Shown: one piece after another, positions 25,890-37,793 of the stretch | How the letters are laid out: each line of letters starts with the position of its first letter | How positions within the stretch are numbered: the first letter of the stretch is position 1 | Assembly: GCF_965638725.1 (NCBI RefSeq) | Contig: NC_134949.1 | Coordinates: 128,880,969 to 128,944,968, forward strand | From: Aptenodytes patagonicus | Taxonomy: Eukaryota > Chordata > Aves > Sphenisciformes > Spheniscidae | Length of the DNA: 64,000 nucleotides | Reading direction: 5' to 3' | The notes under the pieces: generated by a model | What the model saw: only the letters and a program-made list of their open reading frames with translations | What the model was told of the DNA's origin: nothing | Databases searched by the model: none | Made by a program: the position numbers and the translations under genes

Positions 25890-26559
25890 GTAAGCACACA
25901 AATAAGAGATTCCTCCAGATTCTGAGTATTACATGGACTTAAACTGAGCACTTAATCTCTTTATCTGACAAACGCATGTTCTCCTTGCACCATTTTTTAA
26001 ATTAAAATGTGCTGATGTGGAATCAACACAGCTTTAGTACCTGTGTCTCCTTCTTATCCTTGTATCTTTAACTATATCTCCTGTCTGAAGGATGCCTGTA
26101 CACAGTCAAATAGGTAGCCCAGTGTGCTTCCGAGCAACTTGGTTAAACATCTATTCTTGTGAGCGTGCCGGGCTCATGTCTGCAGCTCTGCACTGGTCCT
26201 AGCTGTATGGCTTTGGAGTGAATGGACGTGCTGGACTCTGCCCTGAATTCATCGAGAGCGCCGGTATCGCCAGCACCCTCTTTGTCCCATTACAATAGGG
26301 CTCTATGAACACAGGCAAGCCTGCTAGTTTAAAGCTGGACTGTTTACTTTTATCACTACTTATGCATGCTGTTCTCTTGCCAGTCATCTGCCGGAGTGCT
26401 TAGAATAATTTGAAACAACAGGCAATATTTATTTCTAGCTTTGTGTGTCATGCTTCGCAGGAGCACTCTTAATTTGCACATTATTATTTATCCAAACTTC
26501 TGGGAAGCTTTACTATGGACTGGACAGCACTGGTTATGGATTAGGAGAGATTTAATATA

Positions 26560-26961
26560 CACTCTTGATTGGCTGAAACCTATGAGGAAAGCCACAGTGT
26601 TTGCCTTTGCTGTAACGCCGAGGGGTATATTTAGTAGGCAGCCGACCCCGTCCGCGCGACACGTAATGCAGCGTGGCTGTGCAGTCGGTAGCTGACACGG
26701 GAGGATGCTGCAGGACCCCAGACCGCCTGCTGAAGGAGAGAGGGAGGCTCTCCTCGTTTGCTGGCAGATCATTTTGCTGTGTATCAGCATCAGAGGCAGG
26801 AGCATAACTGTTCTCTGTGTCTTTGGGACAAAAGAAGAGTTTCACTGTTATGAACCCAGTGATAAAGTGTCAGGGTAGTGTAACTGCGAGGCGCGGGAAC
26901 GAACACTGCCCCGAGAGAGCCTGGCTGAGGAAGAAAGCCCCGTCTCCCTGCTAGGATTCAG
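26560..26961 (+). promoter_or_regulatory. NDP: Second candidate NDP promoter and first exon (B)
   Basis: An inverted CCAAT box (ATTGGCT, 26568-26574) is followed 52 bases later by a TATA-like TATATTTAG at 26626-26634, the usual core-promoter spacing. A CpG-dense stretch comes next (about 26640-26700), with more CpGs at 26885-26915. The segment ends at a near-consensus donor, TTCAG|GTGAGT, with GT at 26962-26963. A start about 30 bases after the TATA would give a noncoding exon of about 300 bases spliced to exon 2 over 10.5 kb. It may be the main first exon, an alternative one, or not used. Confidence 0.42.
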
Positions 26962-28584
26962 GTGAGTGAATTCATCCTATAAAAGTTCAAATTAATGGGT
27001 CCAGTAGCAAAAACCAGGGTAACAAAGCTGAACCATGTGAAGAGCAATCTCAGTACTATGTTAGCTAACTGCTGTGGTGTCAGTAAAGCAGGCTCACACA
27101 GAGTGTGTGTTGGGGGGGGTAATCTTCTTGTGGCAAACCTGAATTTGCAAGACGGTGTCTGTGGACTGACTCTTGTGGGACTGTCAGGCAGATTTCTTAT
27201 CCTACCCCTCAAGTTCATTGAAATTTCTCCCATAGCCTCCCCATAACACATCTTATTTGTTTCTGCCTGGGACAGACGGCGTGACAAGTAACTTGTTAAG
27301 GTTTCTGCAGCTCTTTAAAGATGAAAAAACGTTTCCTATATGCTAAATGTTACTAACAGTTCCTAAAGCTTTGTAACTGTCCCAGTGGCTGGAAGGTGAG
27401 AACTTTGCATGTTGGAAAAGGACAGGCAAATGATTGTTTAAAACCAACAGTGGGGACAAATTCACTTCAAAGCAGTTCCTCGCTGCAAAGATATTTTCTA
27501 AGAGAAGCAGTCCAGCTGCCTGGTGGGGTTGATAAATGAGGATGTAATAATCACAGTGCTGTTATTTGTCCTTCCTCAAAAGAACATCTACATTTTAGGA
27601 CCTCTTTTTTTTTTTTCTTTTGCATTACTAACGATGCTCACTTTTGCTCCGGCTGTGAGACCTTACTCATATCTGTGAGCAGTTATACACATGAATAATT
27701 CCCTTGACTTAAATAGAACTATTTGGTGAGTAATTACTTACCAGCTTGAATCAGGGGTTCCCAGGGTGACCTATACATACATTGGCATGTTCTCGCTGGA
27801 ATAATGAAATCTTATTTGCAATACTGGTATTATAGGAAGATGTTTTTAGATTTTCCAGTTAAAAGCAAATGTGGAAGGAATAGATGTTTCAAGCTTACAA
27901 AATAAAATACAATTTGATTTAGTGAAGGGATAAAATTAGGGGCTGCTGCTGATTACTCTAATTACAAGCTCAGATCTCTACCTGCAGGTGTCCCATGTAG
28001 GTTTCCTGGGTTTGCGCAGCGCCTGGTTTTAATCAGATGGATGTACGCTGATGATTCCCCCTTGCAGAGCAGGATACTTGTTATGGACAGTCTTGTGTAC
28101 AGTTTGCAGCAGCGATACCGCAGGCAGCTACCTACGCATGGCTGATCTCCGCAAAAGCCATCTGCCCCACCAGAACAATCCCTCACGTGCCATCGAGGCT
28201 TGTGAAAGCACCTGTATGTTCCTGCTTGCTTGAGTTGCCAGGATTGCAATCTCTTTTGCCCAGGTGGGAGGGAAGCGAACCACCTCCTTGGGGGCTGGTA
28301 TGATGCCTGCAGTGACTCATTTGACAGGAGTCCTCCTGGAGTCGGCTTCATTCCCTGTTTCCCCCAGGGGCTGACTGTGTCTCCTTCCTGGCTTGTCTGC
28401 TTTTAGATGCACTAGGAAGTGCTCAAGGTTGTTCTTGGACCTTGAAGGGAGTTGACTATCTATGGTGCAAAGCTTGCATGAAGCCACTGAGACGTTTGTT
28501 TTTGCAACAAGTCTGGAGGATTATTTGTTTAACTGAAAGAAGAAAAAAACCCCTCCTTTTTTTTTTTTTTTCCCAAATGTTACC

Positions 28585-28598
28585 ATTGTAATTACAAT
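28585..28598. repeat. 14-bp perfect palindrome with TAATTA core
   Basis: ATTGTAATTACAAT is its own reverse complement. The TAATTA core is a paired homeodomain-type site. It lies within NDP intron 1, just after a T15 run. Functional use is not shown by the sequence. Confidence 0.8.
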
Positions 28599-31500
28599 TA
28601 TAAATATTAGATAGTTGTATTACAAATACTACAAATTCCTCTGCCTCTAATGTCCTGCTGAGTATGAGGAGAGACTTGCCTCTATGAGTTTTAGAAAAGT
28701 TTTGCTACATGAGACCGTGCCACAGTCCCATGTTATTTGAGTAATCCACCTCTTGAGCGTGGCTGGAAGCGGCCACATCAAAGAAAGGCATAGAGACCCC
28801 ATGGCAGGCAGCTACGGGGTAACTTGCTGTGGCGAAGGATTTTTCCCTAACCCCATCAACTGAACTCTCAGAGTCCTGAGAGTTTATAACCCTTCCAAAA
28901 ACTCTTTAAAAATGAAACCCTTACAACTGTAACCCTCCCATACATAACAAGTCCTTTTGCTGAGCCCAGCTAAACTTTTGCCCTCTGTGATATCTTGTTC
29001 CACCAGATCATTGTCGGTTGTGTAAACATGTGTTTCTTTTCATCAGTGTTAAATGTGCAGCCTCTCAGCTCCCCTGCCCTTCTCCACGTCCTGGTATCCG
29101 GGATGGGGTGAGTAGCTATGCCCAGATCACCTTTTTTTCTGCTGTCTTGCTTCCCGCTCGACAGCCCTTTCGCTGGAACTCAGCTCAATGGCAGGAGAAA
29201 GGTTCAGCTGGTGTCAGGTTAGCTCGGGTGCCTGAGTCTCCCTGCCCAAGAACACCCCACTTTGCCCATGCTTCTGTGCATGCATACAAAGAGATGCTGC
29301 AGTCTCCGCTGACTATGATCAGCTGTTATTTCCTTTTTATATGTGTCAGTGTGGAACATATTAAAATTTCTCAGTAGTGGTATGTTAGGAATCCCTCTGA
29401 TGCCCCACCTCTAACTTAGCAGAACAATAAAAGCAAGGTTGTAGTAAGCCTTTGAGCAGCTGGCCGTCTATATATTCCTTCTTTTTCACATAATCTAATT
29501 CAGACTATTATCCGGGTAACAGTGGCACTACCACTTCCAGACACCATCAGTCCTTGTCCTGTTTGCTGGAATTTCGTTGCGTGGCACAGAGATCCTTTCT
29601 ACCACAGACGAGTGTAGCCTTTCTTCTGGTGTCAGGGTATCAGGCTGCTGGTGCCATGGAGACACCGGTCCTAGGAATTCCACCGCATCGCTATTTTTCA
29701 GCTTCTCTTTGCTATTTTTCTATTTGCATCAATCATTGTTACAGCTTACGCTTGTCACATTTACATGCTTATTATTACTGAGCTGCAAACTGTGTCGGTC
29801 CGGCAGTGTGGAGGCAGCACAGGTTATGTTGCCCTTTAAGACATGTGAGTTGAGGATCTGAGTTAATGCCTCAGCTCTGGTTTGGCAAAGGTTAAGCATA
29901 CCATGGCAGTGACAATCGCATTACTGTCATAGCAGCACGGCTCAAAGAGAGTGGGACCTAGGGGAACGCTGTTCCCCTTGTTAGGAGACATAAAATTGTT
30001 ACCATGAGTCAAATATTTAGGTTCCCTAATTATCAGAGGCTGAGGTATATGGATGGTGGTCTGAATTTTGCCTGTATATAAAAGAAGCGAGGATTTTGCC
30101 CCTGGGGTCAGAAAAGAGGGAACATCCCCTCCAATTGTGTGCTATCTCCAGCATGCGTAGCACTCTCTGCTGGTCCTGGTGGCAGGGGTGTCTTTGCTTA
30201 GTATTAAAGAATAAGAAACCCATTCCTACTCCTGCATCTATTGATAACTACAGTCCTTTGAGTTCTCTAGGAAATATGCTAAATCAACCTCTAATCATCA
30301 GGCATGCAATACAGTAAAAGACAGAGAACGAAACCTGCCCACCTGCTTGTAACACACTCCTACAGGTAGAGGACACATGCCCGAATGCCCTAGACCTCTC
30401 AGCAACTTGTCGTTTGGCCAAGAGTCATTTTTCCTCATGTTGGGTCATAAGACTAAAGCAGAGGTAATTACTGAAGCAAATCCTATAGCTAATGCTCGGC
30501 TGGGAATATTTGCACTTTAGCCAGCAGCCACCCTTGCTGGTTTGCCTCCTGAGAGGGATGGGCAGCCTTCCTTAGACCGCTCGGCTCTGCGCCCGGTGCT
30601 TCACCGAGGAGTGATCCCATCCAGCACCCTCTGGATGAGCAAGTGGAAAACTGTATTCCTCTCAATTCCTGTCCCAGACTCAAGACCACGACTACTCTGA
30701 TATGCAGCGAGACACTGAAGAATAAAGAAAAAATCCAAGGCTGGCATCACCTCGCCATTAAATGGCTCTACTAGCTCATTAGAGAGAGATCACATACACG
30801 CCCCTAACCAATCTATTTAAAGTTTCCTGGAAGCAGGAAAAGGAAAGAATAAAAATACAAGTGCTCTTTTGTCCACCAGTAGTTATTCTTTGCAAGTGTA
30901 TTGAAAACCTTTTCTCCATGTTGGCCTGTGCCTGTCTGCTGGCAGGGTGCCAGCTTGCAGTACCCACTGGAGTTTGTTATTTCAACCGCCTAGCAGGAAG
31001 GCGCTGTTAGCTCCCCCTCTCCTAGCTACCTGAAGGACTGGAAATATTCTTGGAAACTTCAAAAGGAGAGGGAAGCTCAGCCAGCTCAAGTGCTGTTCAG
31101 CTTAATTTGTTCCACCTCATGCACCGGGTCCCCGCCACGTGAACACTTATGGGGGCCTTACACGAGCCGCCCCATCGAAGCCCGGGGAACCAGTCCCATG
31201 CGTGCTCATCCCATACGAGCTAGTGCTCCCAGGAGTGCTTGCAGCAGTGTGTTCTTCCATTATATTTGCTGCAATTACTATGTTGTTTCTTATGCTTCAA
31301 ATACCATGGTCTTCCTATTTTTTCAGTCTGTTTACAGTCACAGGTATTCATCTCCTGAAATATTAAAAGTCTTAGCGAAGCCTCACAGCAGAAAATGATG
31401 TGCAGGAGTTTCTTTCAACTACCATCAGCGTGTTTGACATTTCAGACTGCTCAAAGGTAGTGTCTGTTTTCTCTTCTTGGTTTTTATGGGACAATGCTCT

Positions 31501-34500
31501 GCAGTTGCTGGCTGGCAGGCGGTAGGACAGCGCAGCTTCAGTAGGACCAGAAGATGTGCTTCCTTCCTGTGGACAACCAGATGAAGCGGCTTAAGTCCCT
31601 TCTTTTGAGCCTGTTTTCCTTTCTACTGCCTTCTTCCTTCCCCTGTCCTCTTGCCCACCAGCTGCCGCCAGCTCTGGCCAGGAGTGTGTTATTCATGTAC
31701 CCTCCTCGCACACGCACGCTGCCCTGCAACCTGCTGTGTCATGGGTGGATGGAGCTCCTGGACGATGGGTGAGAACATTCCCCTTGGTGTCAAGGGGGAC
31801 AAGCTTCAGCACAGCTGGATGTCAGCAGGGCAAACGCTCATTTAGCACAACGAGGCCTTGGGGAAGCATTTCACTTATTTAGACCTGTAAGGATCTCACT
31901 CAATATATTTAGTTTAGTATTTGCCCTGTCTTGGGAGGGGAAGAAACCTGTTCACATGCTGCACGGAGGCATTTCACAAACAACTGGAGTTCCCTGTGTT
32001 CACCTGCTGCTTCCCGGCTGCCACATGGCCGCTCGGTCACTTGTCATGTGTTTTGAAAGGCGGCTGCAGAGCAGAGCGAGGATTTTGAAAGCGTATGTAG
32101 GAGGCCAGCTACTTCACTGCTGGAACAGAAATGGCTACAGTAAAATAACTAGATGAGAAGATGACTACATTTATTTACAGAGCTAAAACATACACTGGAG
32201 CTGATAAAGCCTTTGAGTTGATTCAACAGAAAGCAGGATCCGGCACAGCATCTTAGGTCGTCTCTCCTACTAGATAACCTGTTCTCTTAAATTGCTCAAA
32301 CGGTCACTTGTACGATTTTGTCCCACAGCACACAGTGCTTCCCAAGGGGTTCCTGGGCATGGTGGGGGTGGTTGCATGGGCTGGAAGCCCCCTGAGTGCT
32401 GTGGAGGCTAGAGGAAGTCCTGGAGCAGACCGCGCCACGCCACATGGCCACAGCACTGGAGAGCCACTCCGGGGGGCTTTAATGTCCCAGCAGAGATGTG
32501 GCCTTAGAGTAAGACTTGAGCTGTGGACATGCAGAACAATACATGGCTTTGGGAGAGGGGTACCCCTTCACAAGGGTAGCCCTGGCATAAGGGCAGACCT
32601 GCTGCCGCTGTCAACTGGGAGGTGTGGTAGAGCGTGGGGCAGCTCTGTACACAGGGCACCCCCAGCCGACCGCCCAGCTGGGGCCTTGGCAACTCATTGC
32701 AGGAGCAGAAATTATGGTTCCCCAAGCTCCCTGAAAGAACAGATCTGTTACTCAGAAATCCTGGTGATGGGTCGCCGTGGGCCATGCTAGCACTGTGGCC
32801 AGGCGGCAGCAGCAGTGGGGACGCCACAGCGCTACCACATGCCTGGGGCTGGGGGACTGGGGGTTGTCTCCAGCACAGATTGCTCGTCCCCCCCTTCCTG
32901 TCCCCAGCCCCTTTTGTGGACCTTCTCATGGCAGTGGGGAGTTCAGCCCTGCAGAAGAAACACTGGTGTAACCCAGTAGTGTAGTTTGACCAACACAGTC
33001 ATTTCCACTGCAGTCCAGATCTTGGAGAGCAAAACCCCCAAATCCTTATCCTTCTGGCCTAAACTTTTCCAGGTTAGATAAAGTTCTTGAGAAAACCATT
33101 TTTGTCTCATAAAGATCTCGGTGACATTTTTGTCAGAACAGCAGTGGCAAACTACACACATACACATATATATACACATATTATGGTTAGTGACACTTTT
33201 TTAGGGCTGGAGTTCGGAGAAACTGAGTAGTCTTGTAACTTTTCTGTTTACATAACAAATTCAGAATGAGGGAACCACATGGTAGGATCCAAGTAATTGC
33301 GTTTACTAAATATGCACAGCGTGCAAGGCCAGGCTTAGTTATATATACACACTGCTGCTCCAACAGGATTCTGGCAGCCTCCAAAATGTAAAAGACATTG
33401 AGTGACTTGAATTGTACCCTCATTGTCAAGCAGGAGTCTCAAACATGGAAAATGCACACCAAACAAAGGCCAAGCTGCACATACGTGCATGCCTAATTCA
33501 TGGGGCTCAGGAGTGGGGAACAGCTATGTAGAAGTACACCATAAATGAGCTTTTCCATTGCTCCCTTCCTACCTTCCAGGGTAAAAGCTGTGCAGATCCA
33601 ATAGACCTTTGGAGAATTGCTCAGCTCTTTATTTTTTCCAAGATACATAGCAAAAAGGGAATTTCTGTTTACGTTCTCACAAAGTGACTGGCTAAATAAT
33701 TCCAGATGATGGAATTTTCTTCTGTCCTTAAAGCAAAACAAAATCTTAACCTTCACCACTCTCTAAATGATATTAAGACGATGATAAGAAATCTTCATTT
33801 CAGCATTCAAAAAGCAGTTAAAAACAACATAAAGTTGGAAAAATAACCCTAACTCTGCCCCTACGTCCATGTGCAATACAGTCTTTGATGGTATGTTCAT
33901 ATGGTCTTTCTTTGGTTTGTCTTCTATTTTTCCCTGCAGTTTTTAGGTAACAGCTGTAACAGCTTTTAGCATGTTATGTCTCTATGAATTTCTGAAAACC
34001 AGTTATATGGAAAGGGCACTATAAGCCTATTACTAACAACATGTAATGCCTACATCAGTGAATTCTGAAAAAATGGGAAGTAGTGATTTTCATCCACTGT
34101 TAGGCCAAATATTTTTGTAGCAAATTTTCAGCCTGAGAATATGAAGTCACCTTTGCATCTTTTTCTCTACAGGATGTTGTAAAGAGGAAGCATTTTAGCT
34201 TCCTTTTGGTTAGCTTGGCAGGTGAGCTGTTTACCACAGTTTTTCACATGAAAAGAAACTGAGGAAAAACCAGCTTAAATAAAAGAAAAAGAATTCTATG
34301 TGAAATTGTTGATTTTGATAAAAAAGTGTATTTTCCAAATGAAACAAAATGCCATCATAAGTACAGCTATAATGATTAACAATTACAGGTACTTGCTTCT
34401 GGTTTTGGACAGAAGGATAGACTGGAAGCTACATATGTCACTCCTGATACCATGTACTGTCTAGGATTTTATAATTTCAGACAGCATTTCAAAAGGAATA

Positions 34501-34512
34501 CAACCTTTTTCT

Positions 34513-34532
34513 AAAAAAAAAAAAAAAAAAAA
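34513..34532 (+). repeat. A20 homopolymer in intron 1
   Basis: A run of 20 A bases. No retrocopy or LINE 3' end precedes it, so it does not look like the tail of an inserted cDNA. Confidence 0.9.
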
Positions 34533-37440
34533 GTTAATTTAAAATGAAATGCCATTGCACAAAATCAGCTGGAAATGGAAAATGTCATGTCAACATACTT
34601 CATCACGGTGATGTACCCGAGTGAAAATATTTAGACTTTTTTTACACAGTCAAAAATCTACACCCTAACTTCTATATGTTTAAATGTCCCTGTGAGACTT
34701 TTTTCCCATATATCTCAATTATATATGGCATATGTACTTGAAAAATGTATGTGTATAATTCACGTAGGTATGTCAGGAGATGCTGGCATGTGCAAATAGC
34801 CTGCTGTTGTCTGCAGTCCTGCTTCCAACACCTACACGCTCGTTTTGCCAGTTTGTCTATCAACAACTGTACCCAGTTTTTTCACGAAAGATGGGTCACA
34901 TGTACATCCGTGGTCTCTCTTTTTACTAACAAATATGTGATAACAGTGCTTTTTTCTTCCTTCAAAGTTTTGTTACCAAAGCCCGCCACATTTCTTTGCC
35001 AGGGAAGTATCAGGGCAATTTTAAAAGATTGTGAAAGTGTTAATAGTTTTTGTATTGTGCCGTGCTTATCCTGAAGAAGGTACAGACGTCTTCCTTTTCT
35101 CACATTTTTCCCTGCTTCTTTCCAGCTTTCTCAGAGTGTTTTCATGAGGCAGACTCTATGTCATCCAATTATTTCCTGAAGAAAACTAGAGAGATAAGCC
35201 TTTGAATACCGAGCCAGGACTCCAGATTTCTCTCACTGTATTAAATCATACTGATCAAAAACATAGAAAGATATAGAAGCACAAAATTAACAGTGGGACA
35301 GAGAGAGTGGGAAATGGGGATCCCTAGACGTAATATTACATGAGGTGAGACCATCTAATATCAAGTAAATTTATTTGGACAGAGAGGGAATTACTGGGTG
35401 TGTAATACTGATTAACTATGTTGGAGAGAGACCTTGCCAAGCAGCGTGTTTTGGTCAGCCTCTTCATAAAGAAGAATAGGAATGTAGGTAAAAGGTTAAA
35501 TATTAAAAAAAAAGTGCATCACTCCTCCTGTTAGCTAATCCTTGGGCATCATCTGCATGAACCGGAGTAGTACAGTTTACTTCTGGGAGGGAGTCTGTCC
35601 CAGCTCCCATGACCGAGAGATTTCTCTCTTACCCTGCTAAAATGTTTGGAGGGATATTTATTGACATTAATGAGACTGTGCATAAACGTATCCGAGATCC
35701 TAAGTCTTTAGTGTTGTTTAAGCTCCTTATACTGCAGACGTAGTATTTTTTAATGCCATATCTGCTGAAAAACATTTGCTTGAGGAAAATATACCAGGTC
35801 ATAGGCCAGACTCCGGGAAAAAAAAATATTGTCTATTAAATCCACAGTCACATCATTTTTCCTTTCCTACTTAGGCACATGGACAATAGTTTGAAACCCA
35901 AAAAAGGCTTTAAAAAATGTCTAATACACAGAGCATCCCTAATTACATTTCTTCCCAGCATGAGACTTTGTATGTCACTTCAGCCCGACAAGTCCCGACT
36001 CCCAACTTGGATGAACTCTGGAAGTGTTTCTCACTGCTATGCACTCCTCTCACAAAAGTGTTTGAGCAAGCTATAAAGCAATACACAAATCATCAAGCAC
36101 TCTGGTGGGGAGGCCTCGTAATTTCAGGCTGTTTGGGAGATGAGTATCGCTCGGTTTAGAGTATCGCCAGCAAACCAGAAAACAGTTTTGAAAGAGGCTT
36201 GTATAAGGCAATAAAGGCACACACCAGCTCTTTAAATAGGCAAGAGGCTCTGGGGGAGCATTTCTGCGTGACCAGGGAACTGTTTTATCATAAGTTTCTT
36301 CAGAATGTCCTTGCACTTTTAACTTTACTTATGACTATCCTTTGCTTCATCAGGTTGTATTTACATGGACAATTAACAGCTCTTTCAAGCTATAGCTGTT
36401 TGTAGTAAAAGCGAAATTAAGTCACCCATTTGAGACTACAGGCTTTGTGAGAAGGATCCAGGGCCTGTGATGAAGCAGCTGAGGGAGATGCCCTCCTTTC
36501 CCTGCCCGCACAGAGCTCCGGGCAGTGTTTCAGGGGTTGTCCTGCGCCTGTTTTCTGGGGGATCTCCTGGTCTCCCACATGCGCCAGAAATCCAGATGCC
36601 TGGGTGGATATCCACATGACTCCACCTGCATATATTTTTACCCAATTGATAGCTGGGATGTACTTGGATATTATGGAATATAATGTATTTTTCAGATGCT
36701 GCTCTTTAATTAACGGGGAAGAGACTGACACTGAGCAAGTGCAGCCTGATAAGTAAGCAAGTAAAGCATGCCCACCTGTGTGCATGTGAGTTTGGTACTC
36801 AGGAGGGCAGGGCAGCCAGAGACCTAGGTAGTCCTCCATGCCGTGCAGGTCGGCACTCAGCAAGCTTCCTGGGGGACTGCGTTGCTCATGCCTGGGCTCA
36901 GACCCTCAGCACCCCTCCATCCTGGGGGTGCCCCTTGTCCCTGCAACACAGCAGCTGCAGGAGACTGACACACAGCCCCCAGAGCCAGGGGTCAACCTGC
37001 CTCCAGCCATTCCATGTGCTACCTAGGCCAGAAATTCCCATCTGTAATGCAAGAGGCAGCCTAGCTTTGCCCCCCTTTGACACTTTGAGTGGATACACAG
37101 TCCTTTCAATTTGCAGAAATCTCTGATGTGTTACTAATCACCAGTTTTGAGGGGAACCCATTAGGGACATCACCAACTGGAAAAGATTGACACTGCACCA
37201 CTTGTGATGTTAAAAGTCAAAAGGTTCTCCCCAGTAAAATGATAGAGCAATGCTTAAAGTAACAAGGTCTTGACATCTCCTTCTTAATGCCGTATACTCT
37301 ACCTACTGTAGGAATGATGCTTACTCAGAGCGTATATTTTGCCCAGCAAAAATCTTGTGTGCCTTAATATTATTTATGTCTGTTTTTCTCCAGAGCTCTT
37401 TTTGGTCAGAATTGTGATTTATGTTTTCTTTATTCCAGCT

Positions 37441-37458
37441 ATGCAGGAGATTCTTTGA
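37441..37458 (+). promoter_or_regulatory. uORF 1 in NDP 5'UTR
   Basis: ATG at 37441 opens a five-codon reading frame that ends in TGA at 37456-37458, wholly inside the presumed exon 2 leader and in a different frame from norrin. Initiation context depends on which first exon is spliced on, since the ATG lies only two bases after the junction. Confidence 0.55.
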
Positions 37459-37497
37459 CGGATTACAATCTCAGCAAACTCCAACTCGAGAAGGAGA

Positions 37498-37575
37498 ATG
37501 ACAGCTAAGAGACTTAAACCAGACTTTTCATCGTCCTGGAAAGGAACTGGCTGCCAGTATTTGGAGTTTTTTTAA
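37498..37575 (+). promoter_or_regulatory. uORF 2 in NDP 5'UTR, 25 codons
   Basis: ATG at 37498 (A at -3, A at +4, a moderate context) opens 25 codons and stops at TAA 37573-37575, 44 bases before the norrin ATG. It is closed before the main start, so norrin would be translated by leaky scanning or reinitiation. The peptide shows no domain. Confidence 0.6.
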
Positions 37576-37619
37576 TACTCTACCTCCCTCTGCTGTTATC
37601 AGCGAGAAGTTCCTCGACA

Positions 37620-37793
37620 ATGGGAAATCATGTACTTGCAGCTTCAATTTCCATGCTCTCGCTCCTGGTGATGATGGGAGACGCGGACAGTAAAACAGAC
37701 AGTTCCTTCATGATCGACTCTGACCCCAGCCGCTGTATGAGGCATCACTATGTCGACTCCATCAGCCACCCCCTCTACAAGTGTAGCTCAAAG
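37620..37793 (+). CDS. NDP: Norrin, coding exon 2 (residues 1-58)
   Basis: This exon encodes the signal peptide and the start of mature norrin, a secreted ligand that binds Frizzled-4 with LRP5/6 and TSPAN12 and drives beta-catenin signalling in retinal and inner-ear vessel growth. Residues 1-24 form a typical signal peptide (MGNHVLAAS..., then a Leu/Met/Val-rich core). The first two cystine-knot cysteines are Cys39 and Cys55, within a [16 protein letters not shown] block that matches human norrin. The exon ends after codon 58 at a phase-0 donor (AAG|GTAAGG). The open frame continues into intron 2 to 37853, but that part is not coding. It joins exon 3 at 45573. The start codon is intact; a pigeon plumage allele is known to alter this codon. 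I am sure of the gene; the few residues unlike human are conservative. Confidence 0.98.

Larger units (their letters stand above)
26964..37438 (+). other. NDP: NDP intron 1 (shared part), no other gene seen
   Basis: The interval lies between the candidate first exons and the exon 2 acceptor (pyrimidine-rich run ending ATTCCAG, AG at 37437-37438). It contains a T15 run (28557-28571), an A20 run (34513-34532), an AC/AT-rich microsatellite near 33158-33182, and GC-rich patches at 32340-32950 and 36450-37030 that are open in several frames without any recognisable protein. No transposon with clear ends was seen. Confidence 0.6.
37439..37619 (+). other. NDP: NDP exon 2, 5'UTR part
   Basis: The segment begins after a good acceptor (a T/C-rich run and CAG ending at 37438) and runs 181 bases to the norrin start codon. 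It holds two upstream ATGs, annotated separately. A weaker alternative acceptor at 37391-37393 (TCTCCAG) would lengthen the UTR by 45 bases. The norrin ATG at 37620 has A at -3 and G at +4, a strong initiation context. Confidence 0.75.

Noticed and set aside
25603..25899. 98-codon minus frame over the CT-rich tract
   Set aside because: Its Arg/Glu repeat is the translation of the microsatellite. The + strand signals (donor, TATA) explain the region better.
32308..32984. 160-codon + frame, with 141-codon minus and 116-codon + frames overlapping it
   Set aside because: GC-rich intronic block of NDP. Several frames are open at once on both strands and none shows a family motif.
34513..34532. 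A20 run as the tail of a processed retrocopy
   Set aside because: No coding remnant, poly(A) signal or flanking direct repeat was seen next to it.
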